Part shown: positions 44,601 through 53,424 of the stretch, piece after piece
Layout: each line of letters opens with the position of its first letter
How positions within the stretch are numbered: the first letter of the stretch is position 1
Assembly (NCBI GenBank): GCA_016744595.1
Contig: JADGEB010000022.1
Span: forward strand, 1 to 53,468
Direction: 5' to 3'
From: Desulfuromusa sp.
GTDB taxonomy: Bacteria; Desulfobacterota; Desulfuromonadia; Desulfuromonadales; Geopsychrobacteraceae
DNA length: 53,468 nt
Position numbers and translations under genes: made by a program
Notes under the pieces: generated by a model
Told to the model about the DNA's origin: nothing
Seen by the model: the letters and a program-made list of their open reading frames with translations, nothing else
Databases searched by the model: none

Positions 44601-44828
44601 TTAGTTAGAAGTTCCAACTTTTTTGCTGTCCTTGCTGGCCAAACCTTTAACCATACCGGCAAACAGGATAACGGCAGGAACCAACTGGAAGACAACAATC
44701 AGGGCGAAGAAACCAATAAATAAGGTGAGAAGCAGGCTACCTTCACCAGCACCGTTATTACCAGCAGCAAAAGCGGAAGAAGAGAAAGTGATCAGAGCGA
44801 TTAAGGTATTGCGTAATGTGTTTTTCAT
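44601..44828 (-). CDS. Signal-peptide plus single-helix microprotein
   Basis: 75 residues. Signal peptide MKNTLRNTLIALITFSSSAFA, a Gly-rich linker, one membrane helix (LLLTLFIGFFALIVVFQLVPAVILFAG) and a basic tail (SKDSKKVGTSN). GGAGGA four bases before the ATG at 44828 fixes the start. It is closely similar to the module at the end of the next gene, 33 bases downstream, which shares its operon. I recognise no named family. It is driven by a strong sigma54-type promoter. Confidence 0.75.
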   Translation of the reverse strand: MKNTLRNTLIALITFSSSAFAAGNNGAGEGSLLLTLFIGFFALIVVFQLVPAVILFAGMVKGLASKDSKKVGTSN

Positions 44829-44889
44829 GATGTCCTCCATCTATTTAATGTTTATTTAGTTTTTGTTTTGTCTCTTGCTATTCATATAT

Positions 44890-44905
44890 AGCAGCGTCCG
44901 TGCCA
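44890..44905 (-). promoter_or_regulatory. sigma54 (RpoN) promoter of the microprotein operon
   Basis: On the minus strand TGGCACGGACGCTGCT matches the -24/-12 consensus TGGCACG-N4-TTGCW at all key positions, with GG-N10-GC spacing, about 60 bases before the first start codon. Transcription would need RpoN and an AAA+ enhancer-binding activator, neither encoded here. Confidence 0.85.
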
Positions 44906-45219
44906 AGTTTCTGAAAATATCCACAAAACAAGATAACCAACTATTATCATTGATAAATAAAAATTTTCTACCCCGACAACCATTCTAGCTATCTAAATAT
45001 TTTGTATATAGAAGACATACACTTAGACTGAGGATGAACCTGCAGAAAAACAGAGTCAAATTAGTAACACACCGATATTACATATGATTACTTAATTTAT
45101 GGGGTGTATATAAAAATATTACTGGGGATATTTTATTTATCAGGTAACAAGCGTTCTGAAATATAATTGCTATACTTCCATAAACAAACAGGACTGTTAC
45201 TTTTCCCATTGGAGAATCT
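44906..45219. promoter_or_regulatory. AT-rich gap upstream of the sigma54 promoter
   Basis: This 314-bp gap is strongly AT-rich. By position it should hold the enhancer for the sigma54 promoter and the promoter of the tautomerase gene (TATACT at 45172-45177 is a possible -10). I could not define an activator palindrome with confidence. Confidence 0.35.
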
Positions 45220-45618
45220 ATGCCTCATCTACAATTTGAAATTAACCGAAGACTGGCGGATGCTGAGAAAATCACCTTTGCTGAGCAAGTGAGACAGTTG
45301 TTCTCTGAAGTGATGGATACCGGAACCGACCATATCAGTATTTCTATCCGAGAGTTCGACACCCATAATCTATCTATTGGTCGAGTCAAGAAACCAGAAC
45401 AAGGAATTGCCCTGGTCAATGCTGATATCAGAGAAGGACGAAGTATAGAAAAACGTAGAATCCTGACCTTAGGATTTATGGATCTGTTGCATAAAACCTG
45501 GGATATCCCCAAGGAACATATGTACGTCACCCTGACCGAACACAAAGGGGAGGATTTCCACCTGTTAGAAAGATACCTGGCTGGCTGGCAGGAGGGTGAA
45601 GATCCGTTGGCAGATTAA
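45220..45618 (+). CDS. Tautomerase-superfamily protein
   Basis: 132 residues, starting MPHLQFEINRRL; after methionine removal Pro1 would be the catalytic base of the tautomerase fold. The body, with SEVMDTGTDHISISIREFD and DIREGRSIEKRRILTLGFMDLL, resembles CHMI/MIF-like tautomerases in length and pattern. They interconvert keto and enol forms of small acids; the substrate is unknown. GGAGAATCT precedes the ATG. A long hairpin follows. Confidence 0.75.
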   Translation: MPHLQFEINRRLADAEKITFAEQVRQLFSEVMDTGTDHISISIREFDTHNLSIGRVKKPEQGIALVNADIREGRSIEKRRILTLGFMDLLHKTWDIPKEHMYVTLTEHKGEDFHLLERYLAGWQEGEDPLAD

Positions 45619-45679
45619 ATAGATGTTAGTAGGCTTAGAAAAAGGTGCGAATAGAATGAAACACTGAAGAATAGGCTCT

Positions 45680-45727
45680 CAATAAAGAAAAACCCTCATC
45701 CTGGAAATAGAGGGTTTTTCTTTATTG
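45680..45727. terminator. Bidirectional terminator between tautomerase and hybrid kinase
   Basis: A perfect 18-bp stem (arms 45680-45697 and 45710-45727, core GAAAAACCCTC) around a 12-base loop, with the T-rich arm running out as TTTTTCTTTATTG. It serves both converging genes. Confidence 0.9.
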
Positions 45728-45751
45728 AATATTCAATTTCATATTTAAGAA

Positions 45752-48598
45752 TCAAAGAACAGAAGCGATAACATCACTTAAATCTTTAAGATCAAAGGGT
45801 TTGGAGACCGCGGCACGAAATCCATAATCTCTATAGTTGGCCATGATAGGATCATTTGAATAACCGCTTGCTACAATAATTTTTGCCTTTGGATCAATCT
45901 GAAGAAGTTTTTGTGCCGCTTCCTGCCCACCAACACCACCAGGAATAGTCAAATCCATAATGACCAAGTCAACAGGCGTACCGCAATCCTGCAATTCTTG
46001 ATATTTGTTGATTGCCTGTTCACCATCGGCAACCAGAACCGATTCATGTCCGAGAGCTGCAAGCTGCGACTTAGCCAATGTTAGCAACATCTCTTCATCA
46101 TCCATAACCATAACTTTGGCTGATTTCACCGCATGCACTATTCTTGGATCTCCAATGGAGCTGCCTGCCGAGAATACGGCGGGGAGATAGAAAGTAAAAG
46201 TTGTTCCCTTGCCAGGGATGGAATCAACAGTGAGATAGCCATCGTGCTTGTTGATGATCGAGTGGCAAATAGCCAGCCCCAGACCACTGCCGTGCTGTTT
46301 GGTTGAAAAGTAGGGATCGAATATTTTATCGATGATTTCACGGGGGATTCCGATCCCGGAATCCTGAATGGAGATACGGACAAAGTAACCTTCGTGTACA
46401 CTTAGTAGTGCCTCAGAAACTGGGTCTTCAACATTAACACAGCTAATTTTGATCTTGCCCCCTCCCGGCATGGCATGGTCAGCATTTATAATTATATTCT
46501 GGATAACCTGACTGATCTGACCAGAATCAACATCCACCGGCCAGAGATCTTTCACATAATCATACCCACAAGAAACACGACTACCAGGCAACACAAAGTC
46601 GGCAGAATCCTTGATCAGTTCAGGAAGAGATGTTGCTTCCTTGACAGGCTCACCACCTTTTGAAAAAGTCAGCAGCTGCTGGGTCAATTTAGTCGCTCTT
46701 CTCGTTGCCTTTTGTGCATCATTTAAGAGAGAAATAACTTTGTCATCTTTTTCGGTCATGCGGTGGGTAGCAAGCTCAATATTGCCAAGGATTGCAGCAA
46801 GGATATTGTTGAAGTCATGGGCAATACCACCGGCAAGCACACCGACAGCTTCCAGCTTTCGTCCCTTGAGAAGTTCTTCCTCCATCCTCTGCTCGTTGGT
46901 TATGTCTCTGAAAACAATGACAACACCAATTATTTTACTCTCAGCATCTCTGATCGGGGCACCACTATCTGCAATTGATCTGATACTGCCATCCTGAGCA
47001 ATCAGAGCCGTATGATTGGCAAGGCCGATTATCCTACCCAGCTCAATGACCCTTTGCACCGGACTTGCACAACGTTCGCCAGTTTTTTCATTGATGATAT
47101 TGAAAACTTCCTGAGAACTTTTCCCTTTTGCTTCCTGATCCGACCAGCCTGTCAGCTTTTCAGCCATCCGGTTTAAAAAGGTAACCCGCCCCTCTATGTC
47201 AGTCGTGATAACAGCATCTCCAATGCTGCGCAAAGTCACAGTGAGAAGTTCTTTTTCAGCCTGAAGTGCTACAGCATCCCGCTTACGTTCTGTATTGTCA
47301 GTAATGAAGGCAAAGGCTCCCAAAACTTTACCCTGCTTATCCCTGAGCGTAGTTGCACCAACAACTACGTGAAGATCCGAACCGTCCTTCTTTTTTAAGA
47401 CAACTTCATAACTACGATGGATTGAATTTGGAATTTCCGCTGTTTTTTCGAGTAAAATCTTTTTATTAACATCGTCGGCAAAAACAAGTGGAACCTTCCC
47501 GAGAATCTCATCCTGACGATAACCAATCATCCTACACAAAGATTCATTGACATCTGTCACTTTGAGCTCGGTATCGACCAATACAAACCCTTCAGAAGTC
47601 GTTTTAAGAAGATTTCGATACTTTTCTTCTGATTCTCGCAACGCATTTTCTGTTTCTTGTAGCTGATCAACCTGCGCAATCAGTGTCTGGTTGACCTCTT
47701 TAATCTCTATAGTTTTTATCGCCACTTGTCTTTTTAACAACAGAGAAACAATAAAAATAAGAACAAAAAGGGCACTGGCAACAAGCACCACTGGCATAAG
47801 CCACTTTGGATGTATTACTGAATGTCTATGTCCGAACCACTTTTCGAGTGATTGGTAGTAAATAGAGTTTTTATCTTCCTGAAGAAGTTTGAGATGATGG
47901 TCGATCTTTTGCAATAAGTCTCCATTTTTCCTTAATGGAGCGGCGTACCGCACTTCAATCGGATTAAAGATCATCGGTGTTGTTTCCACCTGAAAGCGAT
48001 GCGCATTTTGCATAGCGTACATTCGATTGACAACACCGACATCAACTTGACCCGACTGCACCTGTTCCAGCACTGCGGAGTAATTTTCTTCCACAACCAG
48101 TTCTACGTTTTGGCCAAACTTTTCCATCAAGTCGGTAAAGACTTTGGCGTGAAGATCTCTTTCCAGGAGCGCAACTGTTTTTCCATCCAGATCAAGAAGA
48201 GAGTCAACTGCAACATCAGGATGCCGGTAAAGCCTTCCCCAGTTGCTAATCAATGTTTGTTTTGGAAAATTGAATATCTTCTTCCGCTCAGAAGAAACCG
48301 CAATGGCAACCTGCAAATCTGTTTCGCCATTTTCAAGCCGTTGCAAACATTCAAACCAAGAACCAGGAATAAACTGCAAATCCCAATCTTCTTGCTCTGC
48401 AATATAGCGCAGGACATCAATAGAAAAACCCTCAAACTGCCCCTGTGCATCTTGATACACAAGTGGTTTGTTTTCATAAACACCAACTTTAACCGGCCTC
48501 GCAAAAGCCAATCCTGTTACCAGAAAAAATAGGAAGGAAGTACATGAACAAATGAGGAAAAAACGCTTGAAATAGGCCAAAGAAAGAAAACTCACCAT
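45752..48598 (-). CDS. Hybrid sensor histidine kinase with SBP-type input domain
   Basis: 948 residues. Signal/TM segment about 12-32; periplasmic SBP_bac_3 domain 35-255 (VGVYENKPLVYQDAQGQFEGFSIDVL), which binds an amino acid or similar solute; TM 266-289; PAS 325-440; PAS 450-575; HisKA with His594 in GGIAHDFNNIL; HATPase with DSGIGIP and GSGLGLAICHS to 805; C-terminal receiver with Asp882 in VIMDLTIPGG. The frame is open to 48634, but AAGGGG fits the ATG at 48598. This is an EvgS/BvgS-like layout without Hpt; the receiver probably relays to an unlinked partner. No response regulator lies beside it. Confidence 0.93.
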   Translation of the reverse strand: MVSFLSLAYFKRFFLICSCTSFLFFLVTGLAFARPVKVGVYENKPLVYQDAQGQFEGFSIDVLRYIAEQEDWDLQFIPGSWFECLQRLENGETDLQVAIAVSSERKKIFNFPKQTLISNWGRLYRHPDVAVDSLLDLDGKTVALLERDLHAKVFTDLMEKFGQNVELVVEENYSAVLEQVQSGQVDVGVVNRMYAMQNAHRFQVETTPMIFNPIEVRYAAPLRKNGDLLQKIDHHLKLLQEDKNSIYYQSLEKWFGHRHSVIHPKWLMPVVLVASALFVLIFIVSLLLKRQVAIKTIEIKEVNQTLIAQVDQLQETENALRESEEKYRNLLKTTSEGFVLVDTELKVTDVNESLCRMIGYRQDEILGKVPLVFADDVNKKILLEKTAEIPNSIHRSYEVVLKKKDGSDLHVVVGATTLRDKQGKVLGAFAFITDNTERKRDAVALQAEKELLTVTLRSIGDAVITTDIEGRVTFLNRMAEKLTGWSDQEAKGKSSQEVFNIINEKTGERCASPVQRVIELGRIIGLANHTALIAQDGSIRSIADSGAPIRDAESKIIGVVIVFRDITNEQRMEEELLKGRKLEAVGVLAGGIAHDFNNILAAILGNIELATHRMTEKDDKVISLLNDAQKATRRATKLTQQLLTFSKGGEPVKEATSLPELIKDSADFVLPGSRVSCGYDYVKDLWPVDVDSGQISQVIQNIIINADHAMPGGGKIKISCVNVEDPVSEALLSVHEGYFVRISIQDSGIGIPREIIDKIFDPYFSTKQHGSGLGLAICHSIINKHDGYLTVDSIPGKGTTFTFYLPAVFSAGSSIGDPRIVHAVKSAKVMVMDDEEMLLTLAKSQLAALGHESVLVADGEQAINKYQELQDCGTPVDLVIMDLTIPGGVGGQEAAQKLLQIDPKAKIIVASGYSNDPIMANYRDYGFRAAVSKPFDLKDLSDVIASVL

Positions 48599-48742
48599 AT
48601 CCCACCCCTTACATGCCAAATATAATGTGCACAATTAATGCTCAACAATAACAGATTCTCCAGAGAGAAAATAATAGAATCTATTATATTTTGATTCTAC
48701 TGTGGCTCAAAACTTGGATATCCCTCTGATCAAACGGAAATT

Positions 48743-49624
48743 TCAAGTTTTCCTTAAAGCAAGAAAGGCATTTGCGAAAAAAATAAGTAACGCACCACAC
48801 CAGCCCGAAACGGTCAGCGACGGGTCAGCTACTAAAAGTGGTCCAAGTAGTGCCGCTAGCAATATTCTGCCAGAAGAGATTATGGAACCCTCGACTGCAG
48901 TTACATATAAAAAACCGTAAGTAATCAAATATTGACCAAGCACTCCAGCAACTGAGCAGCTCAACAGAAAAAACAATTCCGTAGTGTTCGGTATAAACAG
49001 GGCATCGTGAAAAAATATCAGGATTAAAATTGAACCCAAACCAAACATGAAGAAAAGGATTGTTTGCGAATCGTGGTAACGCCTGCTGATATTGAGGTAA
49101 ATAATTGCTGCTGCTGCGGTTATCCCAGAACCAAGCCCCCACAGGTTTCCCAAACCGGGTTCAATATCCCCCGGTGAAAGAATCAACCAAACTCCGGAAA
49201 AAGCCACAACAACAATCAGCAGCGACAAGAAGTCACGCTGACCCCGAAGAAAAAACCAGGAGAATACCGCAACAAAAAGAGGGTAGGTCATATTGAGAAT
49301 ATTTGCCTCAGCCACCGATCCCATCTCCACAGCTTTATAAAAACAAAACACGGCAATAGTATTGGCCACTGCCCGGCCAATAAGATAATGAAACCTTTTT
49401 GGCTTCAGCCTTCCCTTTTGTAAGGTCATGGTGACCGATACAACTATGAACCCAAGAAGAAGGCGGGCAAAAACAAAATAAGCTGATTCAATAGTTACAT
49501 GGGGCTCGGCCCAGCGAATAATAAGGGTGGCCAGATAAAAACAGAAGGCAGACCCAAAAACAGCAAACCAACCAACTGCTTGACGAGATACTTTGGAATG
49601 AATTCCAGAAAATTGAATATTCAT
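48743..49624 (-). CDS. EamA/DMT-family transporter
   Basis: 293 residues, ten predicted membrane helices in two EamA repeats. The first ends at VAVFSWFFLRGQRD and the second at LLGPLLVADPSLTVSGW. An inner-membrane exporter of unknown metabolite. It lies 47 bases after the RarD-like gene on the same strand; its Shine-Dalgarno is not clear. It diverges in sequence from its neighbour, so this is not a recent duplication. Confidence 0.88.
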   Translation of the reverse strand: MNIQFSGIHSKVSRQAVGWFAVFGSAFCFYLATLIIRWAEPHVTIESAYFVFARLLLGFIVVSVTMTLQKGRLKPKRFHYLIGRAVANTIAVFCFYKAVEMGSVAEANILNMTYPLFVAVFSWFFLRGQRDFLSLLIVVVAFSGVWLILSPGDIEPGLGNLWGLGSGITAAAAIIYLNISRRYHDSQTILFFMFGLGSILILIFFHDALFIPNTTELFFLLSCSVAGVLGQYLITYGFLYVTAVEGSIISSGRILLAALLGPLLVADPSLTVSGWCGALLIFFANAFLALRKT

Positions 49625-49671
49625 AAAAAATCAAACTGCTAACGCACAGGAGGAGAAAAACAATATTATTT

Positions 49672-50547
49672 TCATAGACGACGTGCACGTATAATAGAAT
49701 CGGCACAGTAGATAAAAACACCCACCCAGATCAACGCAAAAGTGATGGAACTATGCCAGTCAAACGGTTCTCTGTAGACAAAAATACCCAAACTAAAAGC
49801 AATAGTCGGAGCGATATATTGCAGGATACCAACAGTCGAAAGCTTCAACTTTCTGGCTGCAGCAGCAAACCAGAGTAATGGTAAACTGGTAGCAACACCC
49901 GCACCAATCAGCCAGAAAGTAATATTGAGCTGAACAAGAAACAGACTCTCAAAAAAGATCTGCCGATATAGGACATACCCCAATGCGGGAACAACTAAAA
50001 CACTGGTCTCTATCAATAAACCGGGAATCGGTGCCACCCCAATTTTCTTACGTGCATAGCCATAAAAAGCAAAGCTGAAAGCTAATGTCAGGGCAAAAAG
50101 AGGCAGGTCGCCATATGCAAAAAGAGAGTAGCTGACACCTGCTAAAGCACAGAGAATTGCCATGAGCTGCAGACGGTTGAATCTTTCTCCAAGCAAGAGG
50201 AAACCGATCAAGACATTGACCATTGGTGTGATGTAATACCCCAAACTAGTTTCTACTACATGATCGGTGTTGACCGCCCAAATATAAATAAACCAATTGA
50301 AACTAATCAGCAAACCACTACAAAGTAATTTTTTCAGATTTGCATAATCCCGAGCAATCAGTCGAACTTCCCACCACCTTTTCTGAAAACTAACGATCAA
50401 ACACAGAAAGACACAAGACCAGATGACTCGATGGCAAAGAATCTCGAAAGGAGCAACAGCATACAACTGCTTCCAGTAGGCAGGCAAAAAACCCCACGCG
50501 ACAAAAGCAGCAAGGCCGAATAAAACTCCCGATAGTTGTTGGTTCAT
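49672..50547 (-). CDS. rarD: RarD-like EamA transporter
   Basis: 291 residues from the chosen start (MNQQLSGVLFGLAAFVAWGFLPAYWKQL). The N-terminal FGLAAFVAWGFLPAYWK, with HRVIWSCVFL and NTDHVVETSLGYYITPMVNVLIGFLLLGER, are RarD hallmarks; ten helices are visible. The frame opens at 50604, but RarD proteins normally begin at the MNQQ-like position; no strong ribosome site supports either. RarD was noted in chloramphenicol sensitivity in Pseudomonas; its substrate is not established. It precedes the second EamA gene. Confidence 0.88.
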   Translation of the reverse strand: MNQQLSGVLFGLAAFVAWGFLPAYWKQLYAVAPFEILCHRVIWSCVFLCLIVSFQKRWWEVRLIARDYANLKKLLCSGLLISFNWFIYIWAVNTDHVVETSLGYYITPMVNVLIGFLLLGERFNRLQLMAILCALAGVSYSLFAYGDLPLFALTLAFSFAFYGYARKKIGVAPIPGLLIETSVLVVPALGYVLYRQIFFESLFLVQLNITFWLIGAGVATSLPLLWFAAAARKLKLSTVGILQYIAPTIAFSLGIFVYREPFDWHSSITFALIWVGVFIYCADSIIRARRL

Positions 50548-50759
50548 GGGAACTCGCAAGTGGGTTAAAGGAAGGATAGGAACACCTGTCGATAAACATA
50601 TCACATTGTATCGAAAATTGATGACAAACTGAGACTGCGCAAAACCGGATTAGACAACCTGAAATTGGGTGAAATTTTAGTAGGTGTTCATAAAAAAAGA
50701 ATCAGGTATACTTTGGTCACTATTTGAGCCATTAAATGCTAAGTTCGGAGGAGGTAAAA

Positions 50760-52439
50760 GTGAAATCATTTTTAGCTATTGTCGTTATTTTCCTACTTGC
50801 CTGTACCAGCACAACAACATTTGCCTATGTTGTTGACCACAATTCTACCGATCTTGGATCGATACCCGAGTCTGCCATTAACCAAGCAAAAAATACCCTG
50901 CACATTGCATATGGACACACTTCGCATGGGAGTCAGTTGATTACAGGAATGACCGGCCTTGACGGACAAACAAATTTAGTCGGCTACAAAGGTGATATTT
51001 ACCAATGGAATGAGGGCGGGTCAGATGGAGCATTAGACATTGACGATTACTTTGTCGGTGGTGATTTAGGCCACAACGGCTCCACAACATGGGCAGATAG
51101 CACCAGAACTTATCTTGATAATCCTGCAAACAGTGACGTCAATGTGGTTATCTGGTCATGGTGCGGTGGTTGTTCCGACAACACACCCACAGGCATTCAA
51201 ATCTACCTGGACACGATGAACCAATTAGAAACAGATTACCCAAATGTCACTTTTGTTTACATGACAGGTCATGCAGATGCTTGGAATGATGACACAGTCA
51301 AAACCAACAATTCACAAATTCGTAATTACTGCATTGCTAATAACAAAATATTATATGATTTCTTCGATATCGAAAGTTACAACCCTGATAATCATTATTT
51401 TGAATATGTAGGTGATAATTGTAACTATTATAATGACACCATACAAATCCAGGGAAACTGGGCAACTGAATGGCAAAATACCCACACCGAAGGTGTAGAC
51501 TGGTACCAGTGCACTTCCGCACATAGCGAACCCTTAAATGCAAACAGAAAAGCCTATGCGGCCTGGTGGCTATGGGCTCGGATTGCAGGGTGGGATGGCG
51601 GTGTTGGTGCAGACACTGAAGACCCAACAATCCCACAGAATTTGGATGCCACAACAATATCATCAACCCAAGTTGATCTTTCCTGGGAGGATTCTTCAGA
51701 TAATATCGATGTGACCGGTTACAACGTTTACTACAAACAGGGAAACACGAATTTCCCTTTGGATGGCACCAGTATACCTGAAAGCCCCTCCCCAATCGAT
51801 GTCGACGACACCATAACAACATCTATCAACGGATTGACAAGAGACACAGTCTACTATTTTGCGGTCACCGCCTATGATGCAGCCAGAAATGAAAGTTTAT
51901 ATTCCAATATCGTCAGCAACCAATGGATGCCGGCCTTACTCACTCCACTAAACGGTGCCCTTGATATTTCTACTGTCTCTGCACGCTTTCAATGGAGCAC
52001 AGCATCAGCTATTAATGCGACCTATACCCTTTATTACAGTACAGATTCTGATTTTGAAGCTATATTCGTCCCTTCTAGAAGCAAAACACAATTGCCATGG
52101 GATGGAACCATCCCTGTTGCACCTACACTGTTTGCACTCTCCTTTCTACTACTGTGGTTTGTACCGAAAACCAGAATTCGCGATAGGTACATATTTCTAA
52201 CCCTCGGTGCAACTCTTGTCCTGGCAGCTTGTGGGGGAGGAGGCAGTTCTTCACCTGACGGAGGATCACATAGCACCGCTACGGTCTATTCAGTCGACAA
52301 AGGTAACAGTAGCTATCATGAAACTTCAGATCTGGATATTGGAACAACATATTACTGGAGGGTTATAGCAACAGATACCGCCGACTCATCAGTTACTTAC
52401 ACGAGTGAAACTTATCATTTCACTACTGAAAGTCTATAA
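50760..52439 (+). CDS. Secreted fibronectin type III protein with internal sorting-like segment
   Basis: 559 residues from a GTG start preceded by GGAGGAGGT; the ATG at 50736 lies upstream of that site. Signal peptide 1-22 (a lipobox-like LLAC at 12-15 is an alternative). Residues 25-278 form an unnamed domain with HIAYGHTSHGSQ, WSWCGGCSD, YMTGHADAW and CTSAHSEPLN, paired Cys and conserved His suggesting a secreted hydrolase. Fn3 domain about 290-390; a second fn3-like domain from 393, interrupted at about 450-500 by a hydrophobic helix, a basic turn and a second hydrophobic stretch ending in a lipobox-like LAAC491 with a Gly/Ser run, then fn3 resumes (TTYYWRVIATD). Confidence 0.75.
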   Translation: MKSFLAIVVIFLLACTSTTTFAYVVDHNSTDLGSIPESAINQAKNTLHIAYGHTSHGSQLITGMTGLDGQTNLVGYKGDIYQWNEGGSDGALDIDDYFVGGDLGHNGSTTWADSTRTYLDNPANSDVNVVIWSWCGGCSDNTPTGIQIYLDTMNQLETDYPNVTFVYMTGHADAWNDDTVKTNNSQIRNYCIANNKILYDFFDIESYNPDNHYFEYVGDNCNYYNDTIQIQGNWATEWQNTHTEGVDWYQCTSAHSEPLNANRKAYAAWWLWARIAGWDGGVGADTEDPTIPQNLDATTISSTQVDLSWEDSSDNIDVTGYNVYYKQGNTNFPLDGTSIPESPSPIDVDDTITTSINGLTRDTVYYFAVTAYDAARNESLYSNIVSNQWMPALLTPLNGALDISTVSARFQWSTASAINATYTLYYSTDSDFEAIFVPSRSKTQLPWDGTIPVAPTLFALSFLLLWFVPKTRIRDRYIFLTLGATLVLAACGGGGSSSPDGGSHSTATVYSVDKGNSSYHETSDLDIGTTYYWRVIATDTADSSVTYTSETYHFTTESL

Positions 52440-52446
52440 CTCTTCT

Positions 52447-52494
52447 GATATAACGCAAACGGACAGCAGATTGGCTGCCCGTTTGCGTTATATC
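52447..52494 (+). terminator. Terminator of the fn3 protein gene
   Basis: A 16-bp arm at 52447-52462 (GATATAACGCAAACGG) pairs perfectly with 52479-52494, with an inner CAGC/GCTG pair. No long T tract follows (TCTATT). Confidence 0.75.
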
Positions 52495-52869
52495 TCTATT
52501 GTCTATCTTAGTCACTAGGAGCGATCTGACAACCCCATCTAGAATTTTCTCAATAGAAATACTATTGTCGAGCAAAAACTAACCGCTAAACCTATATATA
52601 ATGCGATTGCGGCGAGTCAAAAAAATCTGAGACCATGAAATAGATTTTTCATAAAATTCCTTTTCACGGAATGAGGTCTCCGCGAACAACCCTCTACTAC
52701 ATTAAATTTAACCAGATTTTATCCCTATAACATCTATAAAAATAGCATGTTAAGACTTTTTTTCGCTCACCGAAAACCACAAGAAGTAAAAAATACAACA
52801 TCAGTATACTCAGCAGAACAATAATAAACATAACATACTGTTATATTTAAGATTTATTTTGAGTTTAGC
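52495..52869. other. AT-rich intergenic stretch without a recognised gene
   Basis: About 375 bp, AT-rich, with no open frame of note, no repeat and no RNA motif I can support. Confidence 0.5.
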
Positions 52870-52897
52870 TTGACATGACTATTTTAAAGAGTAGAAT
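52870..52897 (+). promoter_or_regulatory. Promoter of the small zinc-ribbon genes
   Basis: TTGACA at 52870-52875, a 16-base spacer, TAGAAT at 52892-52897. The predicted start is near 52904, about 45 bases before the first ATG. Confidence 0.75.
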
Positions 52898-52948
52898 ATC
52901 TGCAACCCTTTAAGGTATTTTAAAACACATAAGAGAAAGGAATAGGTT

Positions 52949-53161
52949 ATGCGTTGCCCTATTTGTGGAAACTATGAACAAGAAGTGTTCAAAATGAAAA
53001 TTGACCAGTTTTACGAAGAATTGGTTGAATGTTCTTCTTGTAAAAGCAGCTGGTCAATTAACCATGGCCACGCCGATTTGGTCACTGACACACAATTATC
53101 ATCATTCCTCGGAGGTCAGAGTGAATGCGTTGAGGCTGATGATTATACTTGGGTAAGCTAA
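52949..53161 (+). CDS. Small zinc-ribbon protein
   Basis: 70 residues. C3xxC6 and C28xxC31 (MRCPICGN, VECSSCKSSW) form one zinc ribbon; the tail is acidic and uncharacterised. No family is recognised. AAAGGA is well placed before the ATG and a good promoter is upstream. It is followed 40 bases later by a second tiny Cys-rich protein, so the pair is probably one transcript. Confidence 0.7.
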   Translation: MRCPICGNYEQEVFKMKIDQFYEELVECSSCKSSWSINHGHADLVTDTQLSSFLGGQSECVEADDYTWVS

Positions 53162-53201
53162 CTGCTGTTATTCAAAACTGAAATCAGAAAGAGATCTAAC
53201 T

Positions 53202-53402
53202 ATGGAAGCTTTGAATATCAGACAAACAGCACCATGTCGCTGTGGAGGACAAGTTAAAGTTTTTGGACCCTGCGAGTTTGCTCCACGAAGTCACTGGATC
53301 ATCTTTTGTACAGGGGAATCATGTGAGCAAATGGTTTCCGCAGACAGCCTAGAAGAAGCAATTGATCGTTGGAATCACATCCTGGAGCCAATTCACTCTT
53401 AA
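53202..53402 (+). CDS. Lar-like small Cys-rich protein
   Basis: 66 residues. C12xC14GG, C24, C36 and C41 suggest a zinc site, and the C-terminal SLEEAIDRWNHIL resembles the AIxxWN ending of Lar/restriction-alleviation-type phage zinc ribbons. Homology to Lar is weak and anti-restriction function should not be assumed. Second gene of the pair; a perfect hairpin terminator follows. Confidence 0.65.
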   Translation: MEALNIRQTAPCRCGGQVKVFGPCEFAPRSHWIIFCTGESCEQMVSADSLEEAIDRWNHILEPIHS

Positions 53403-53424
53403 CCCAATTGAATCACGACCAAAA

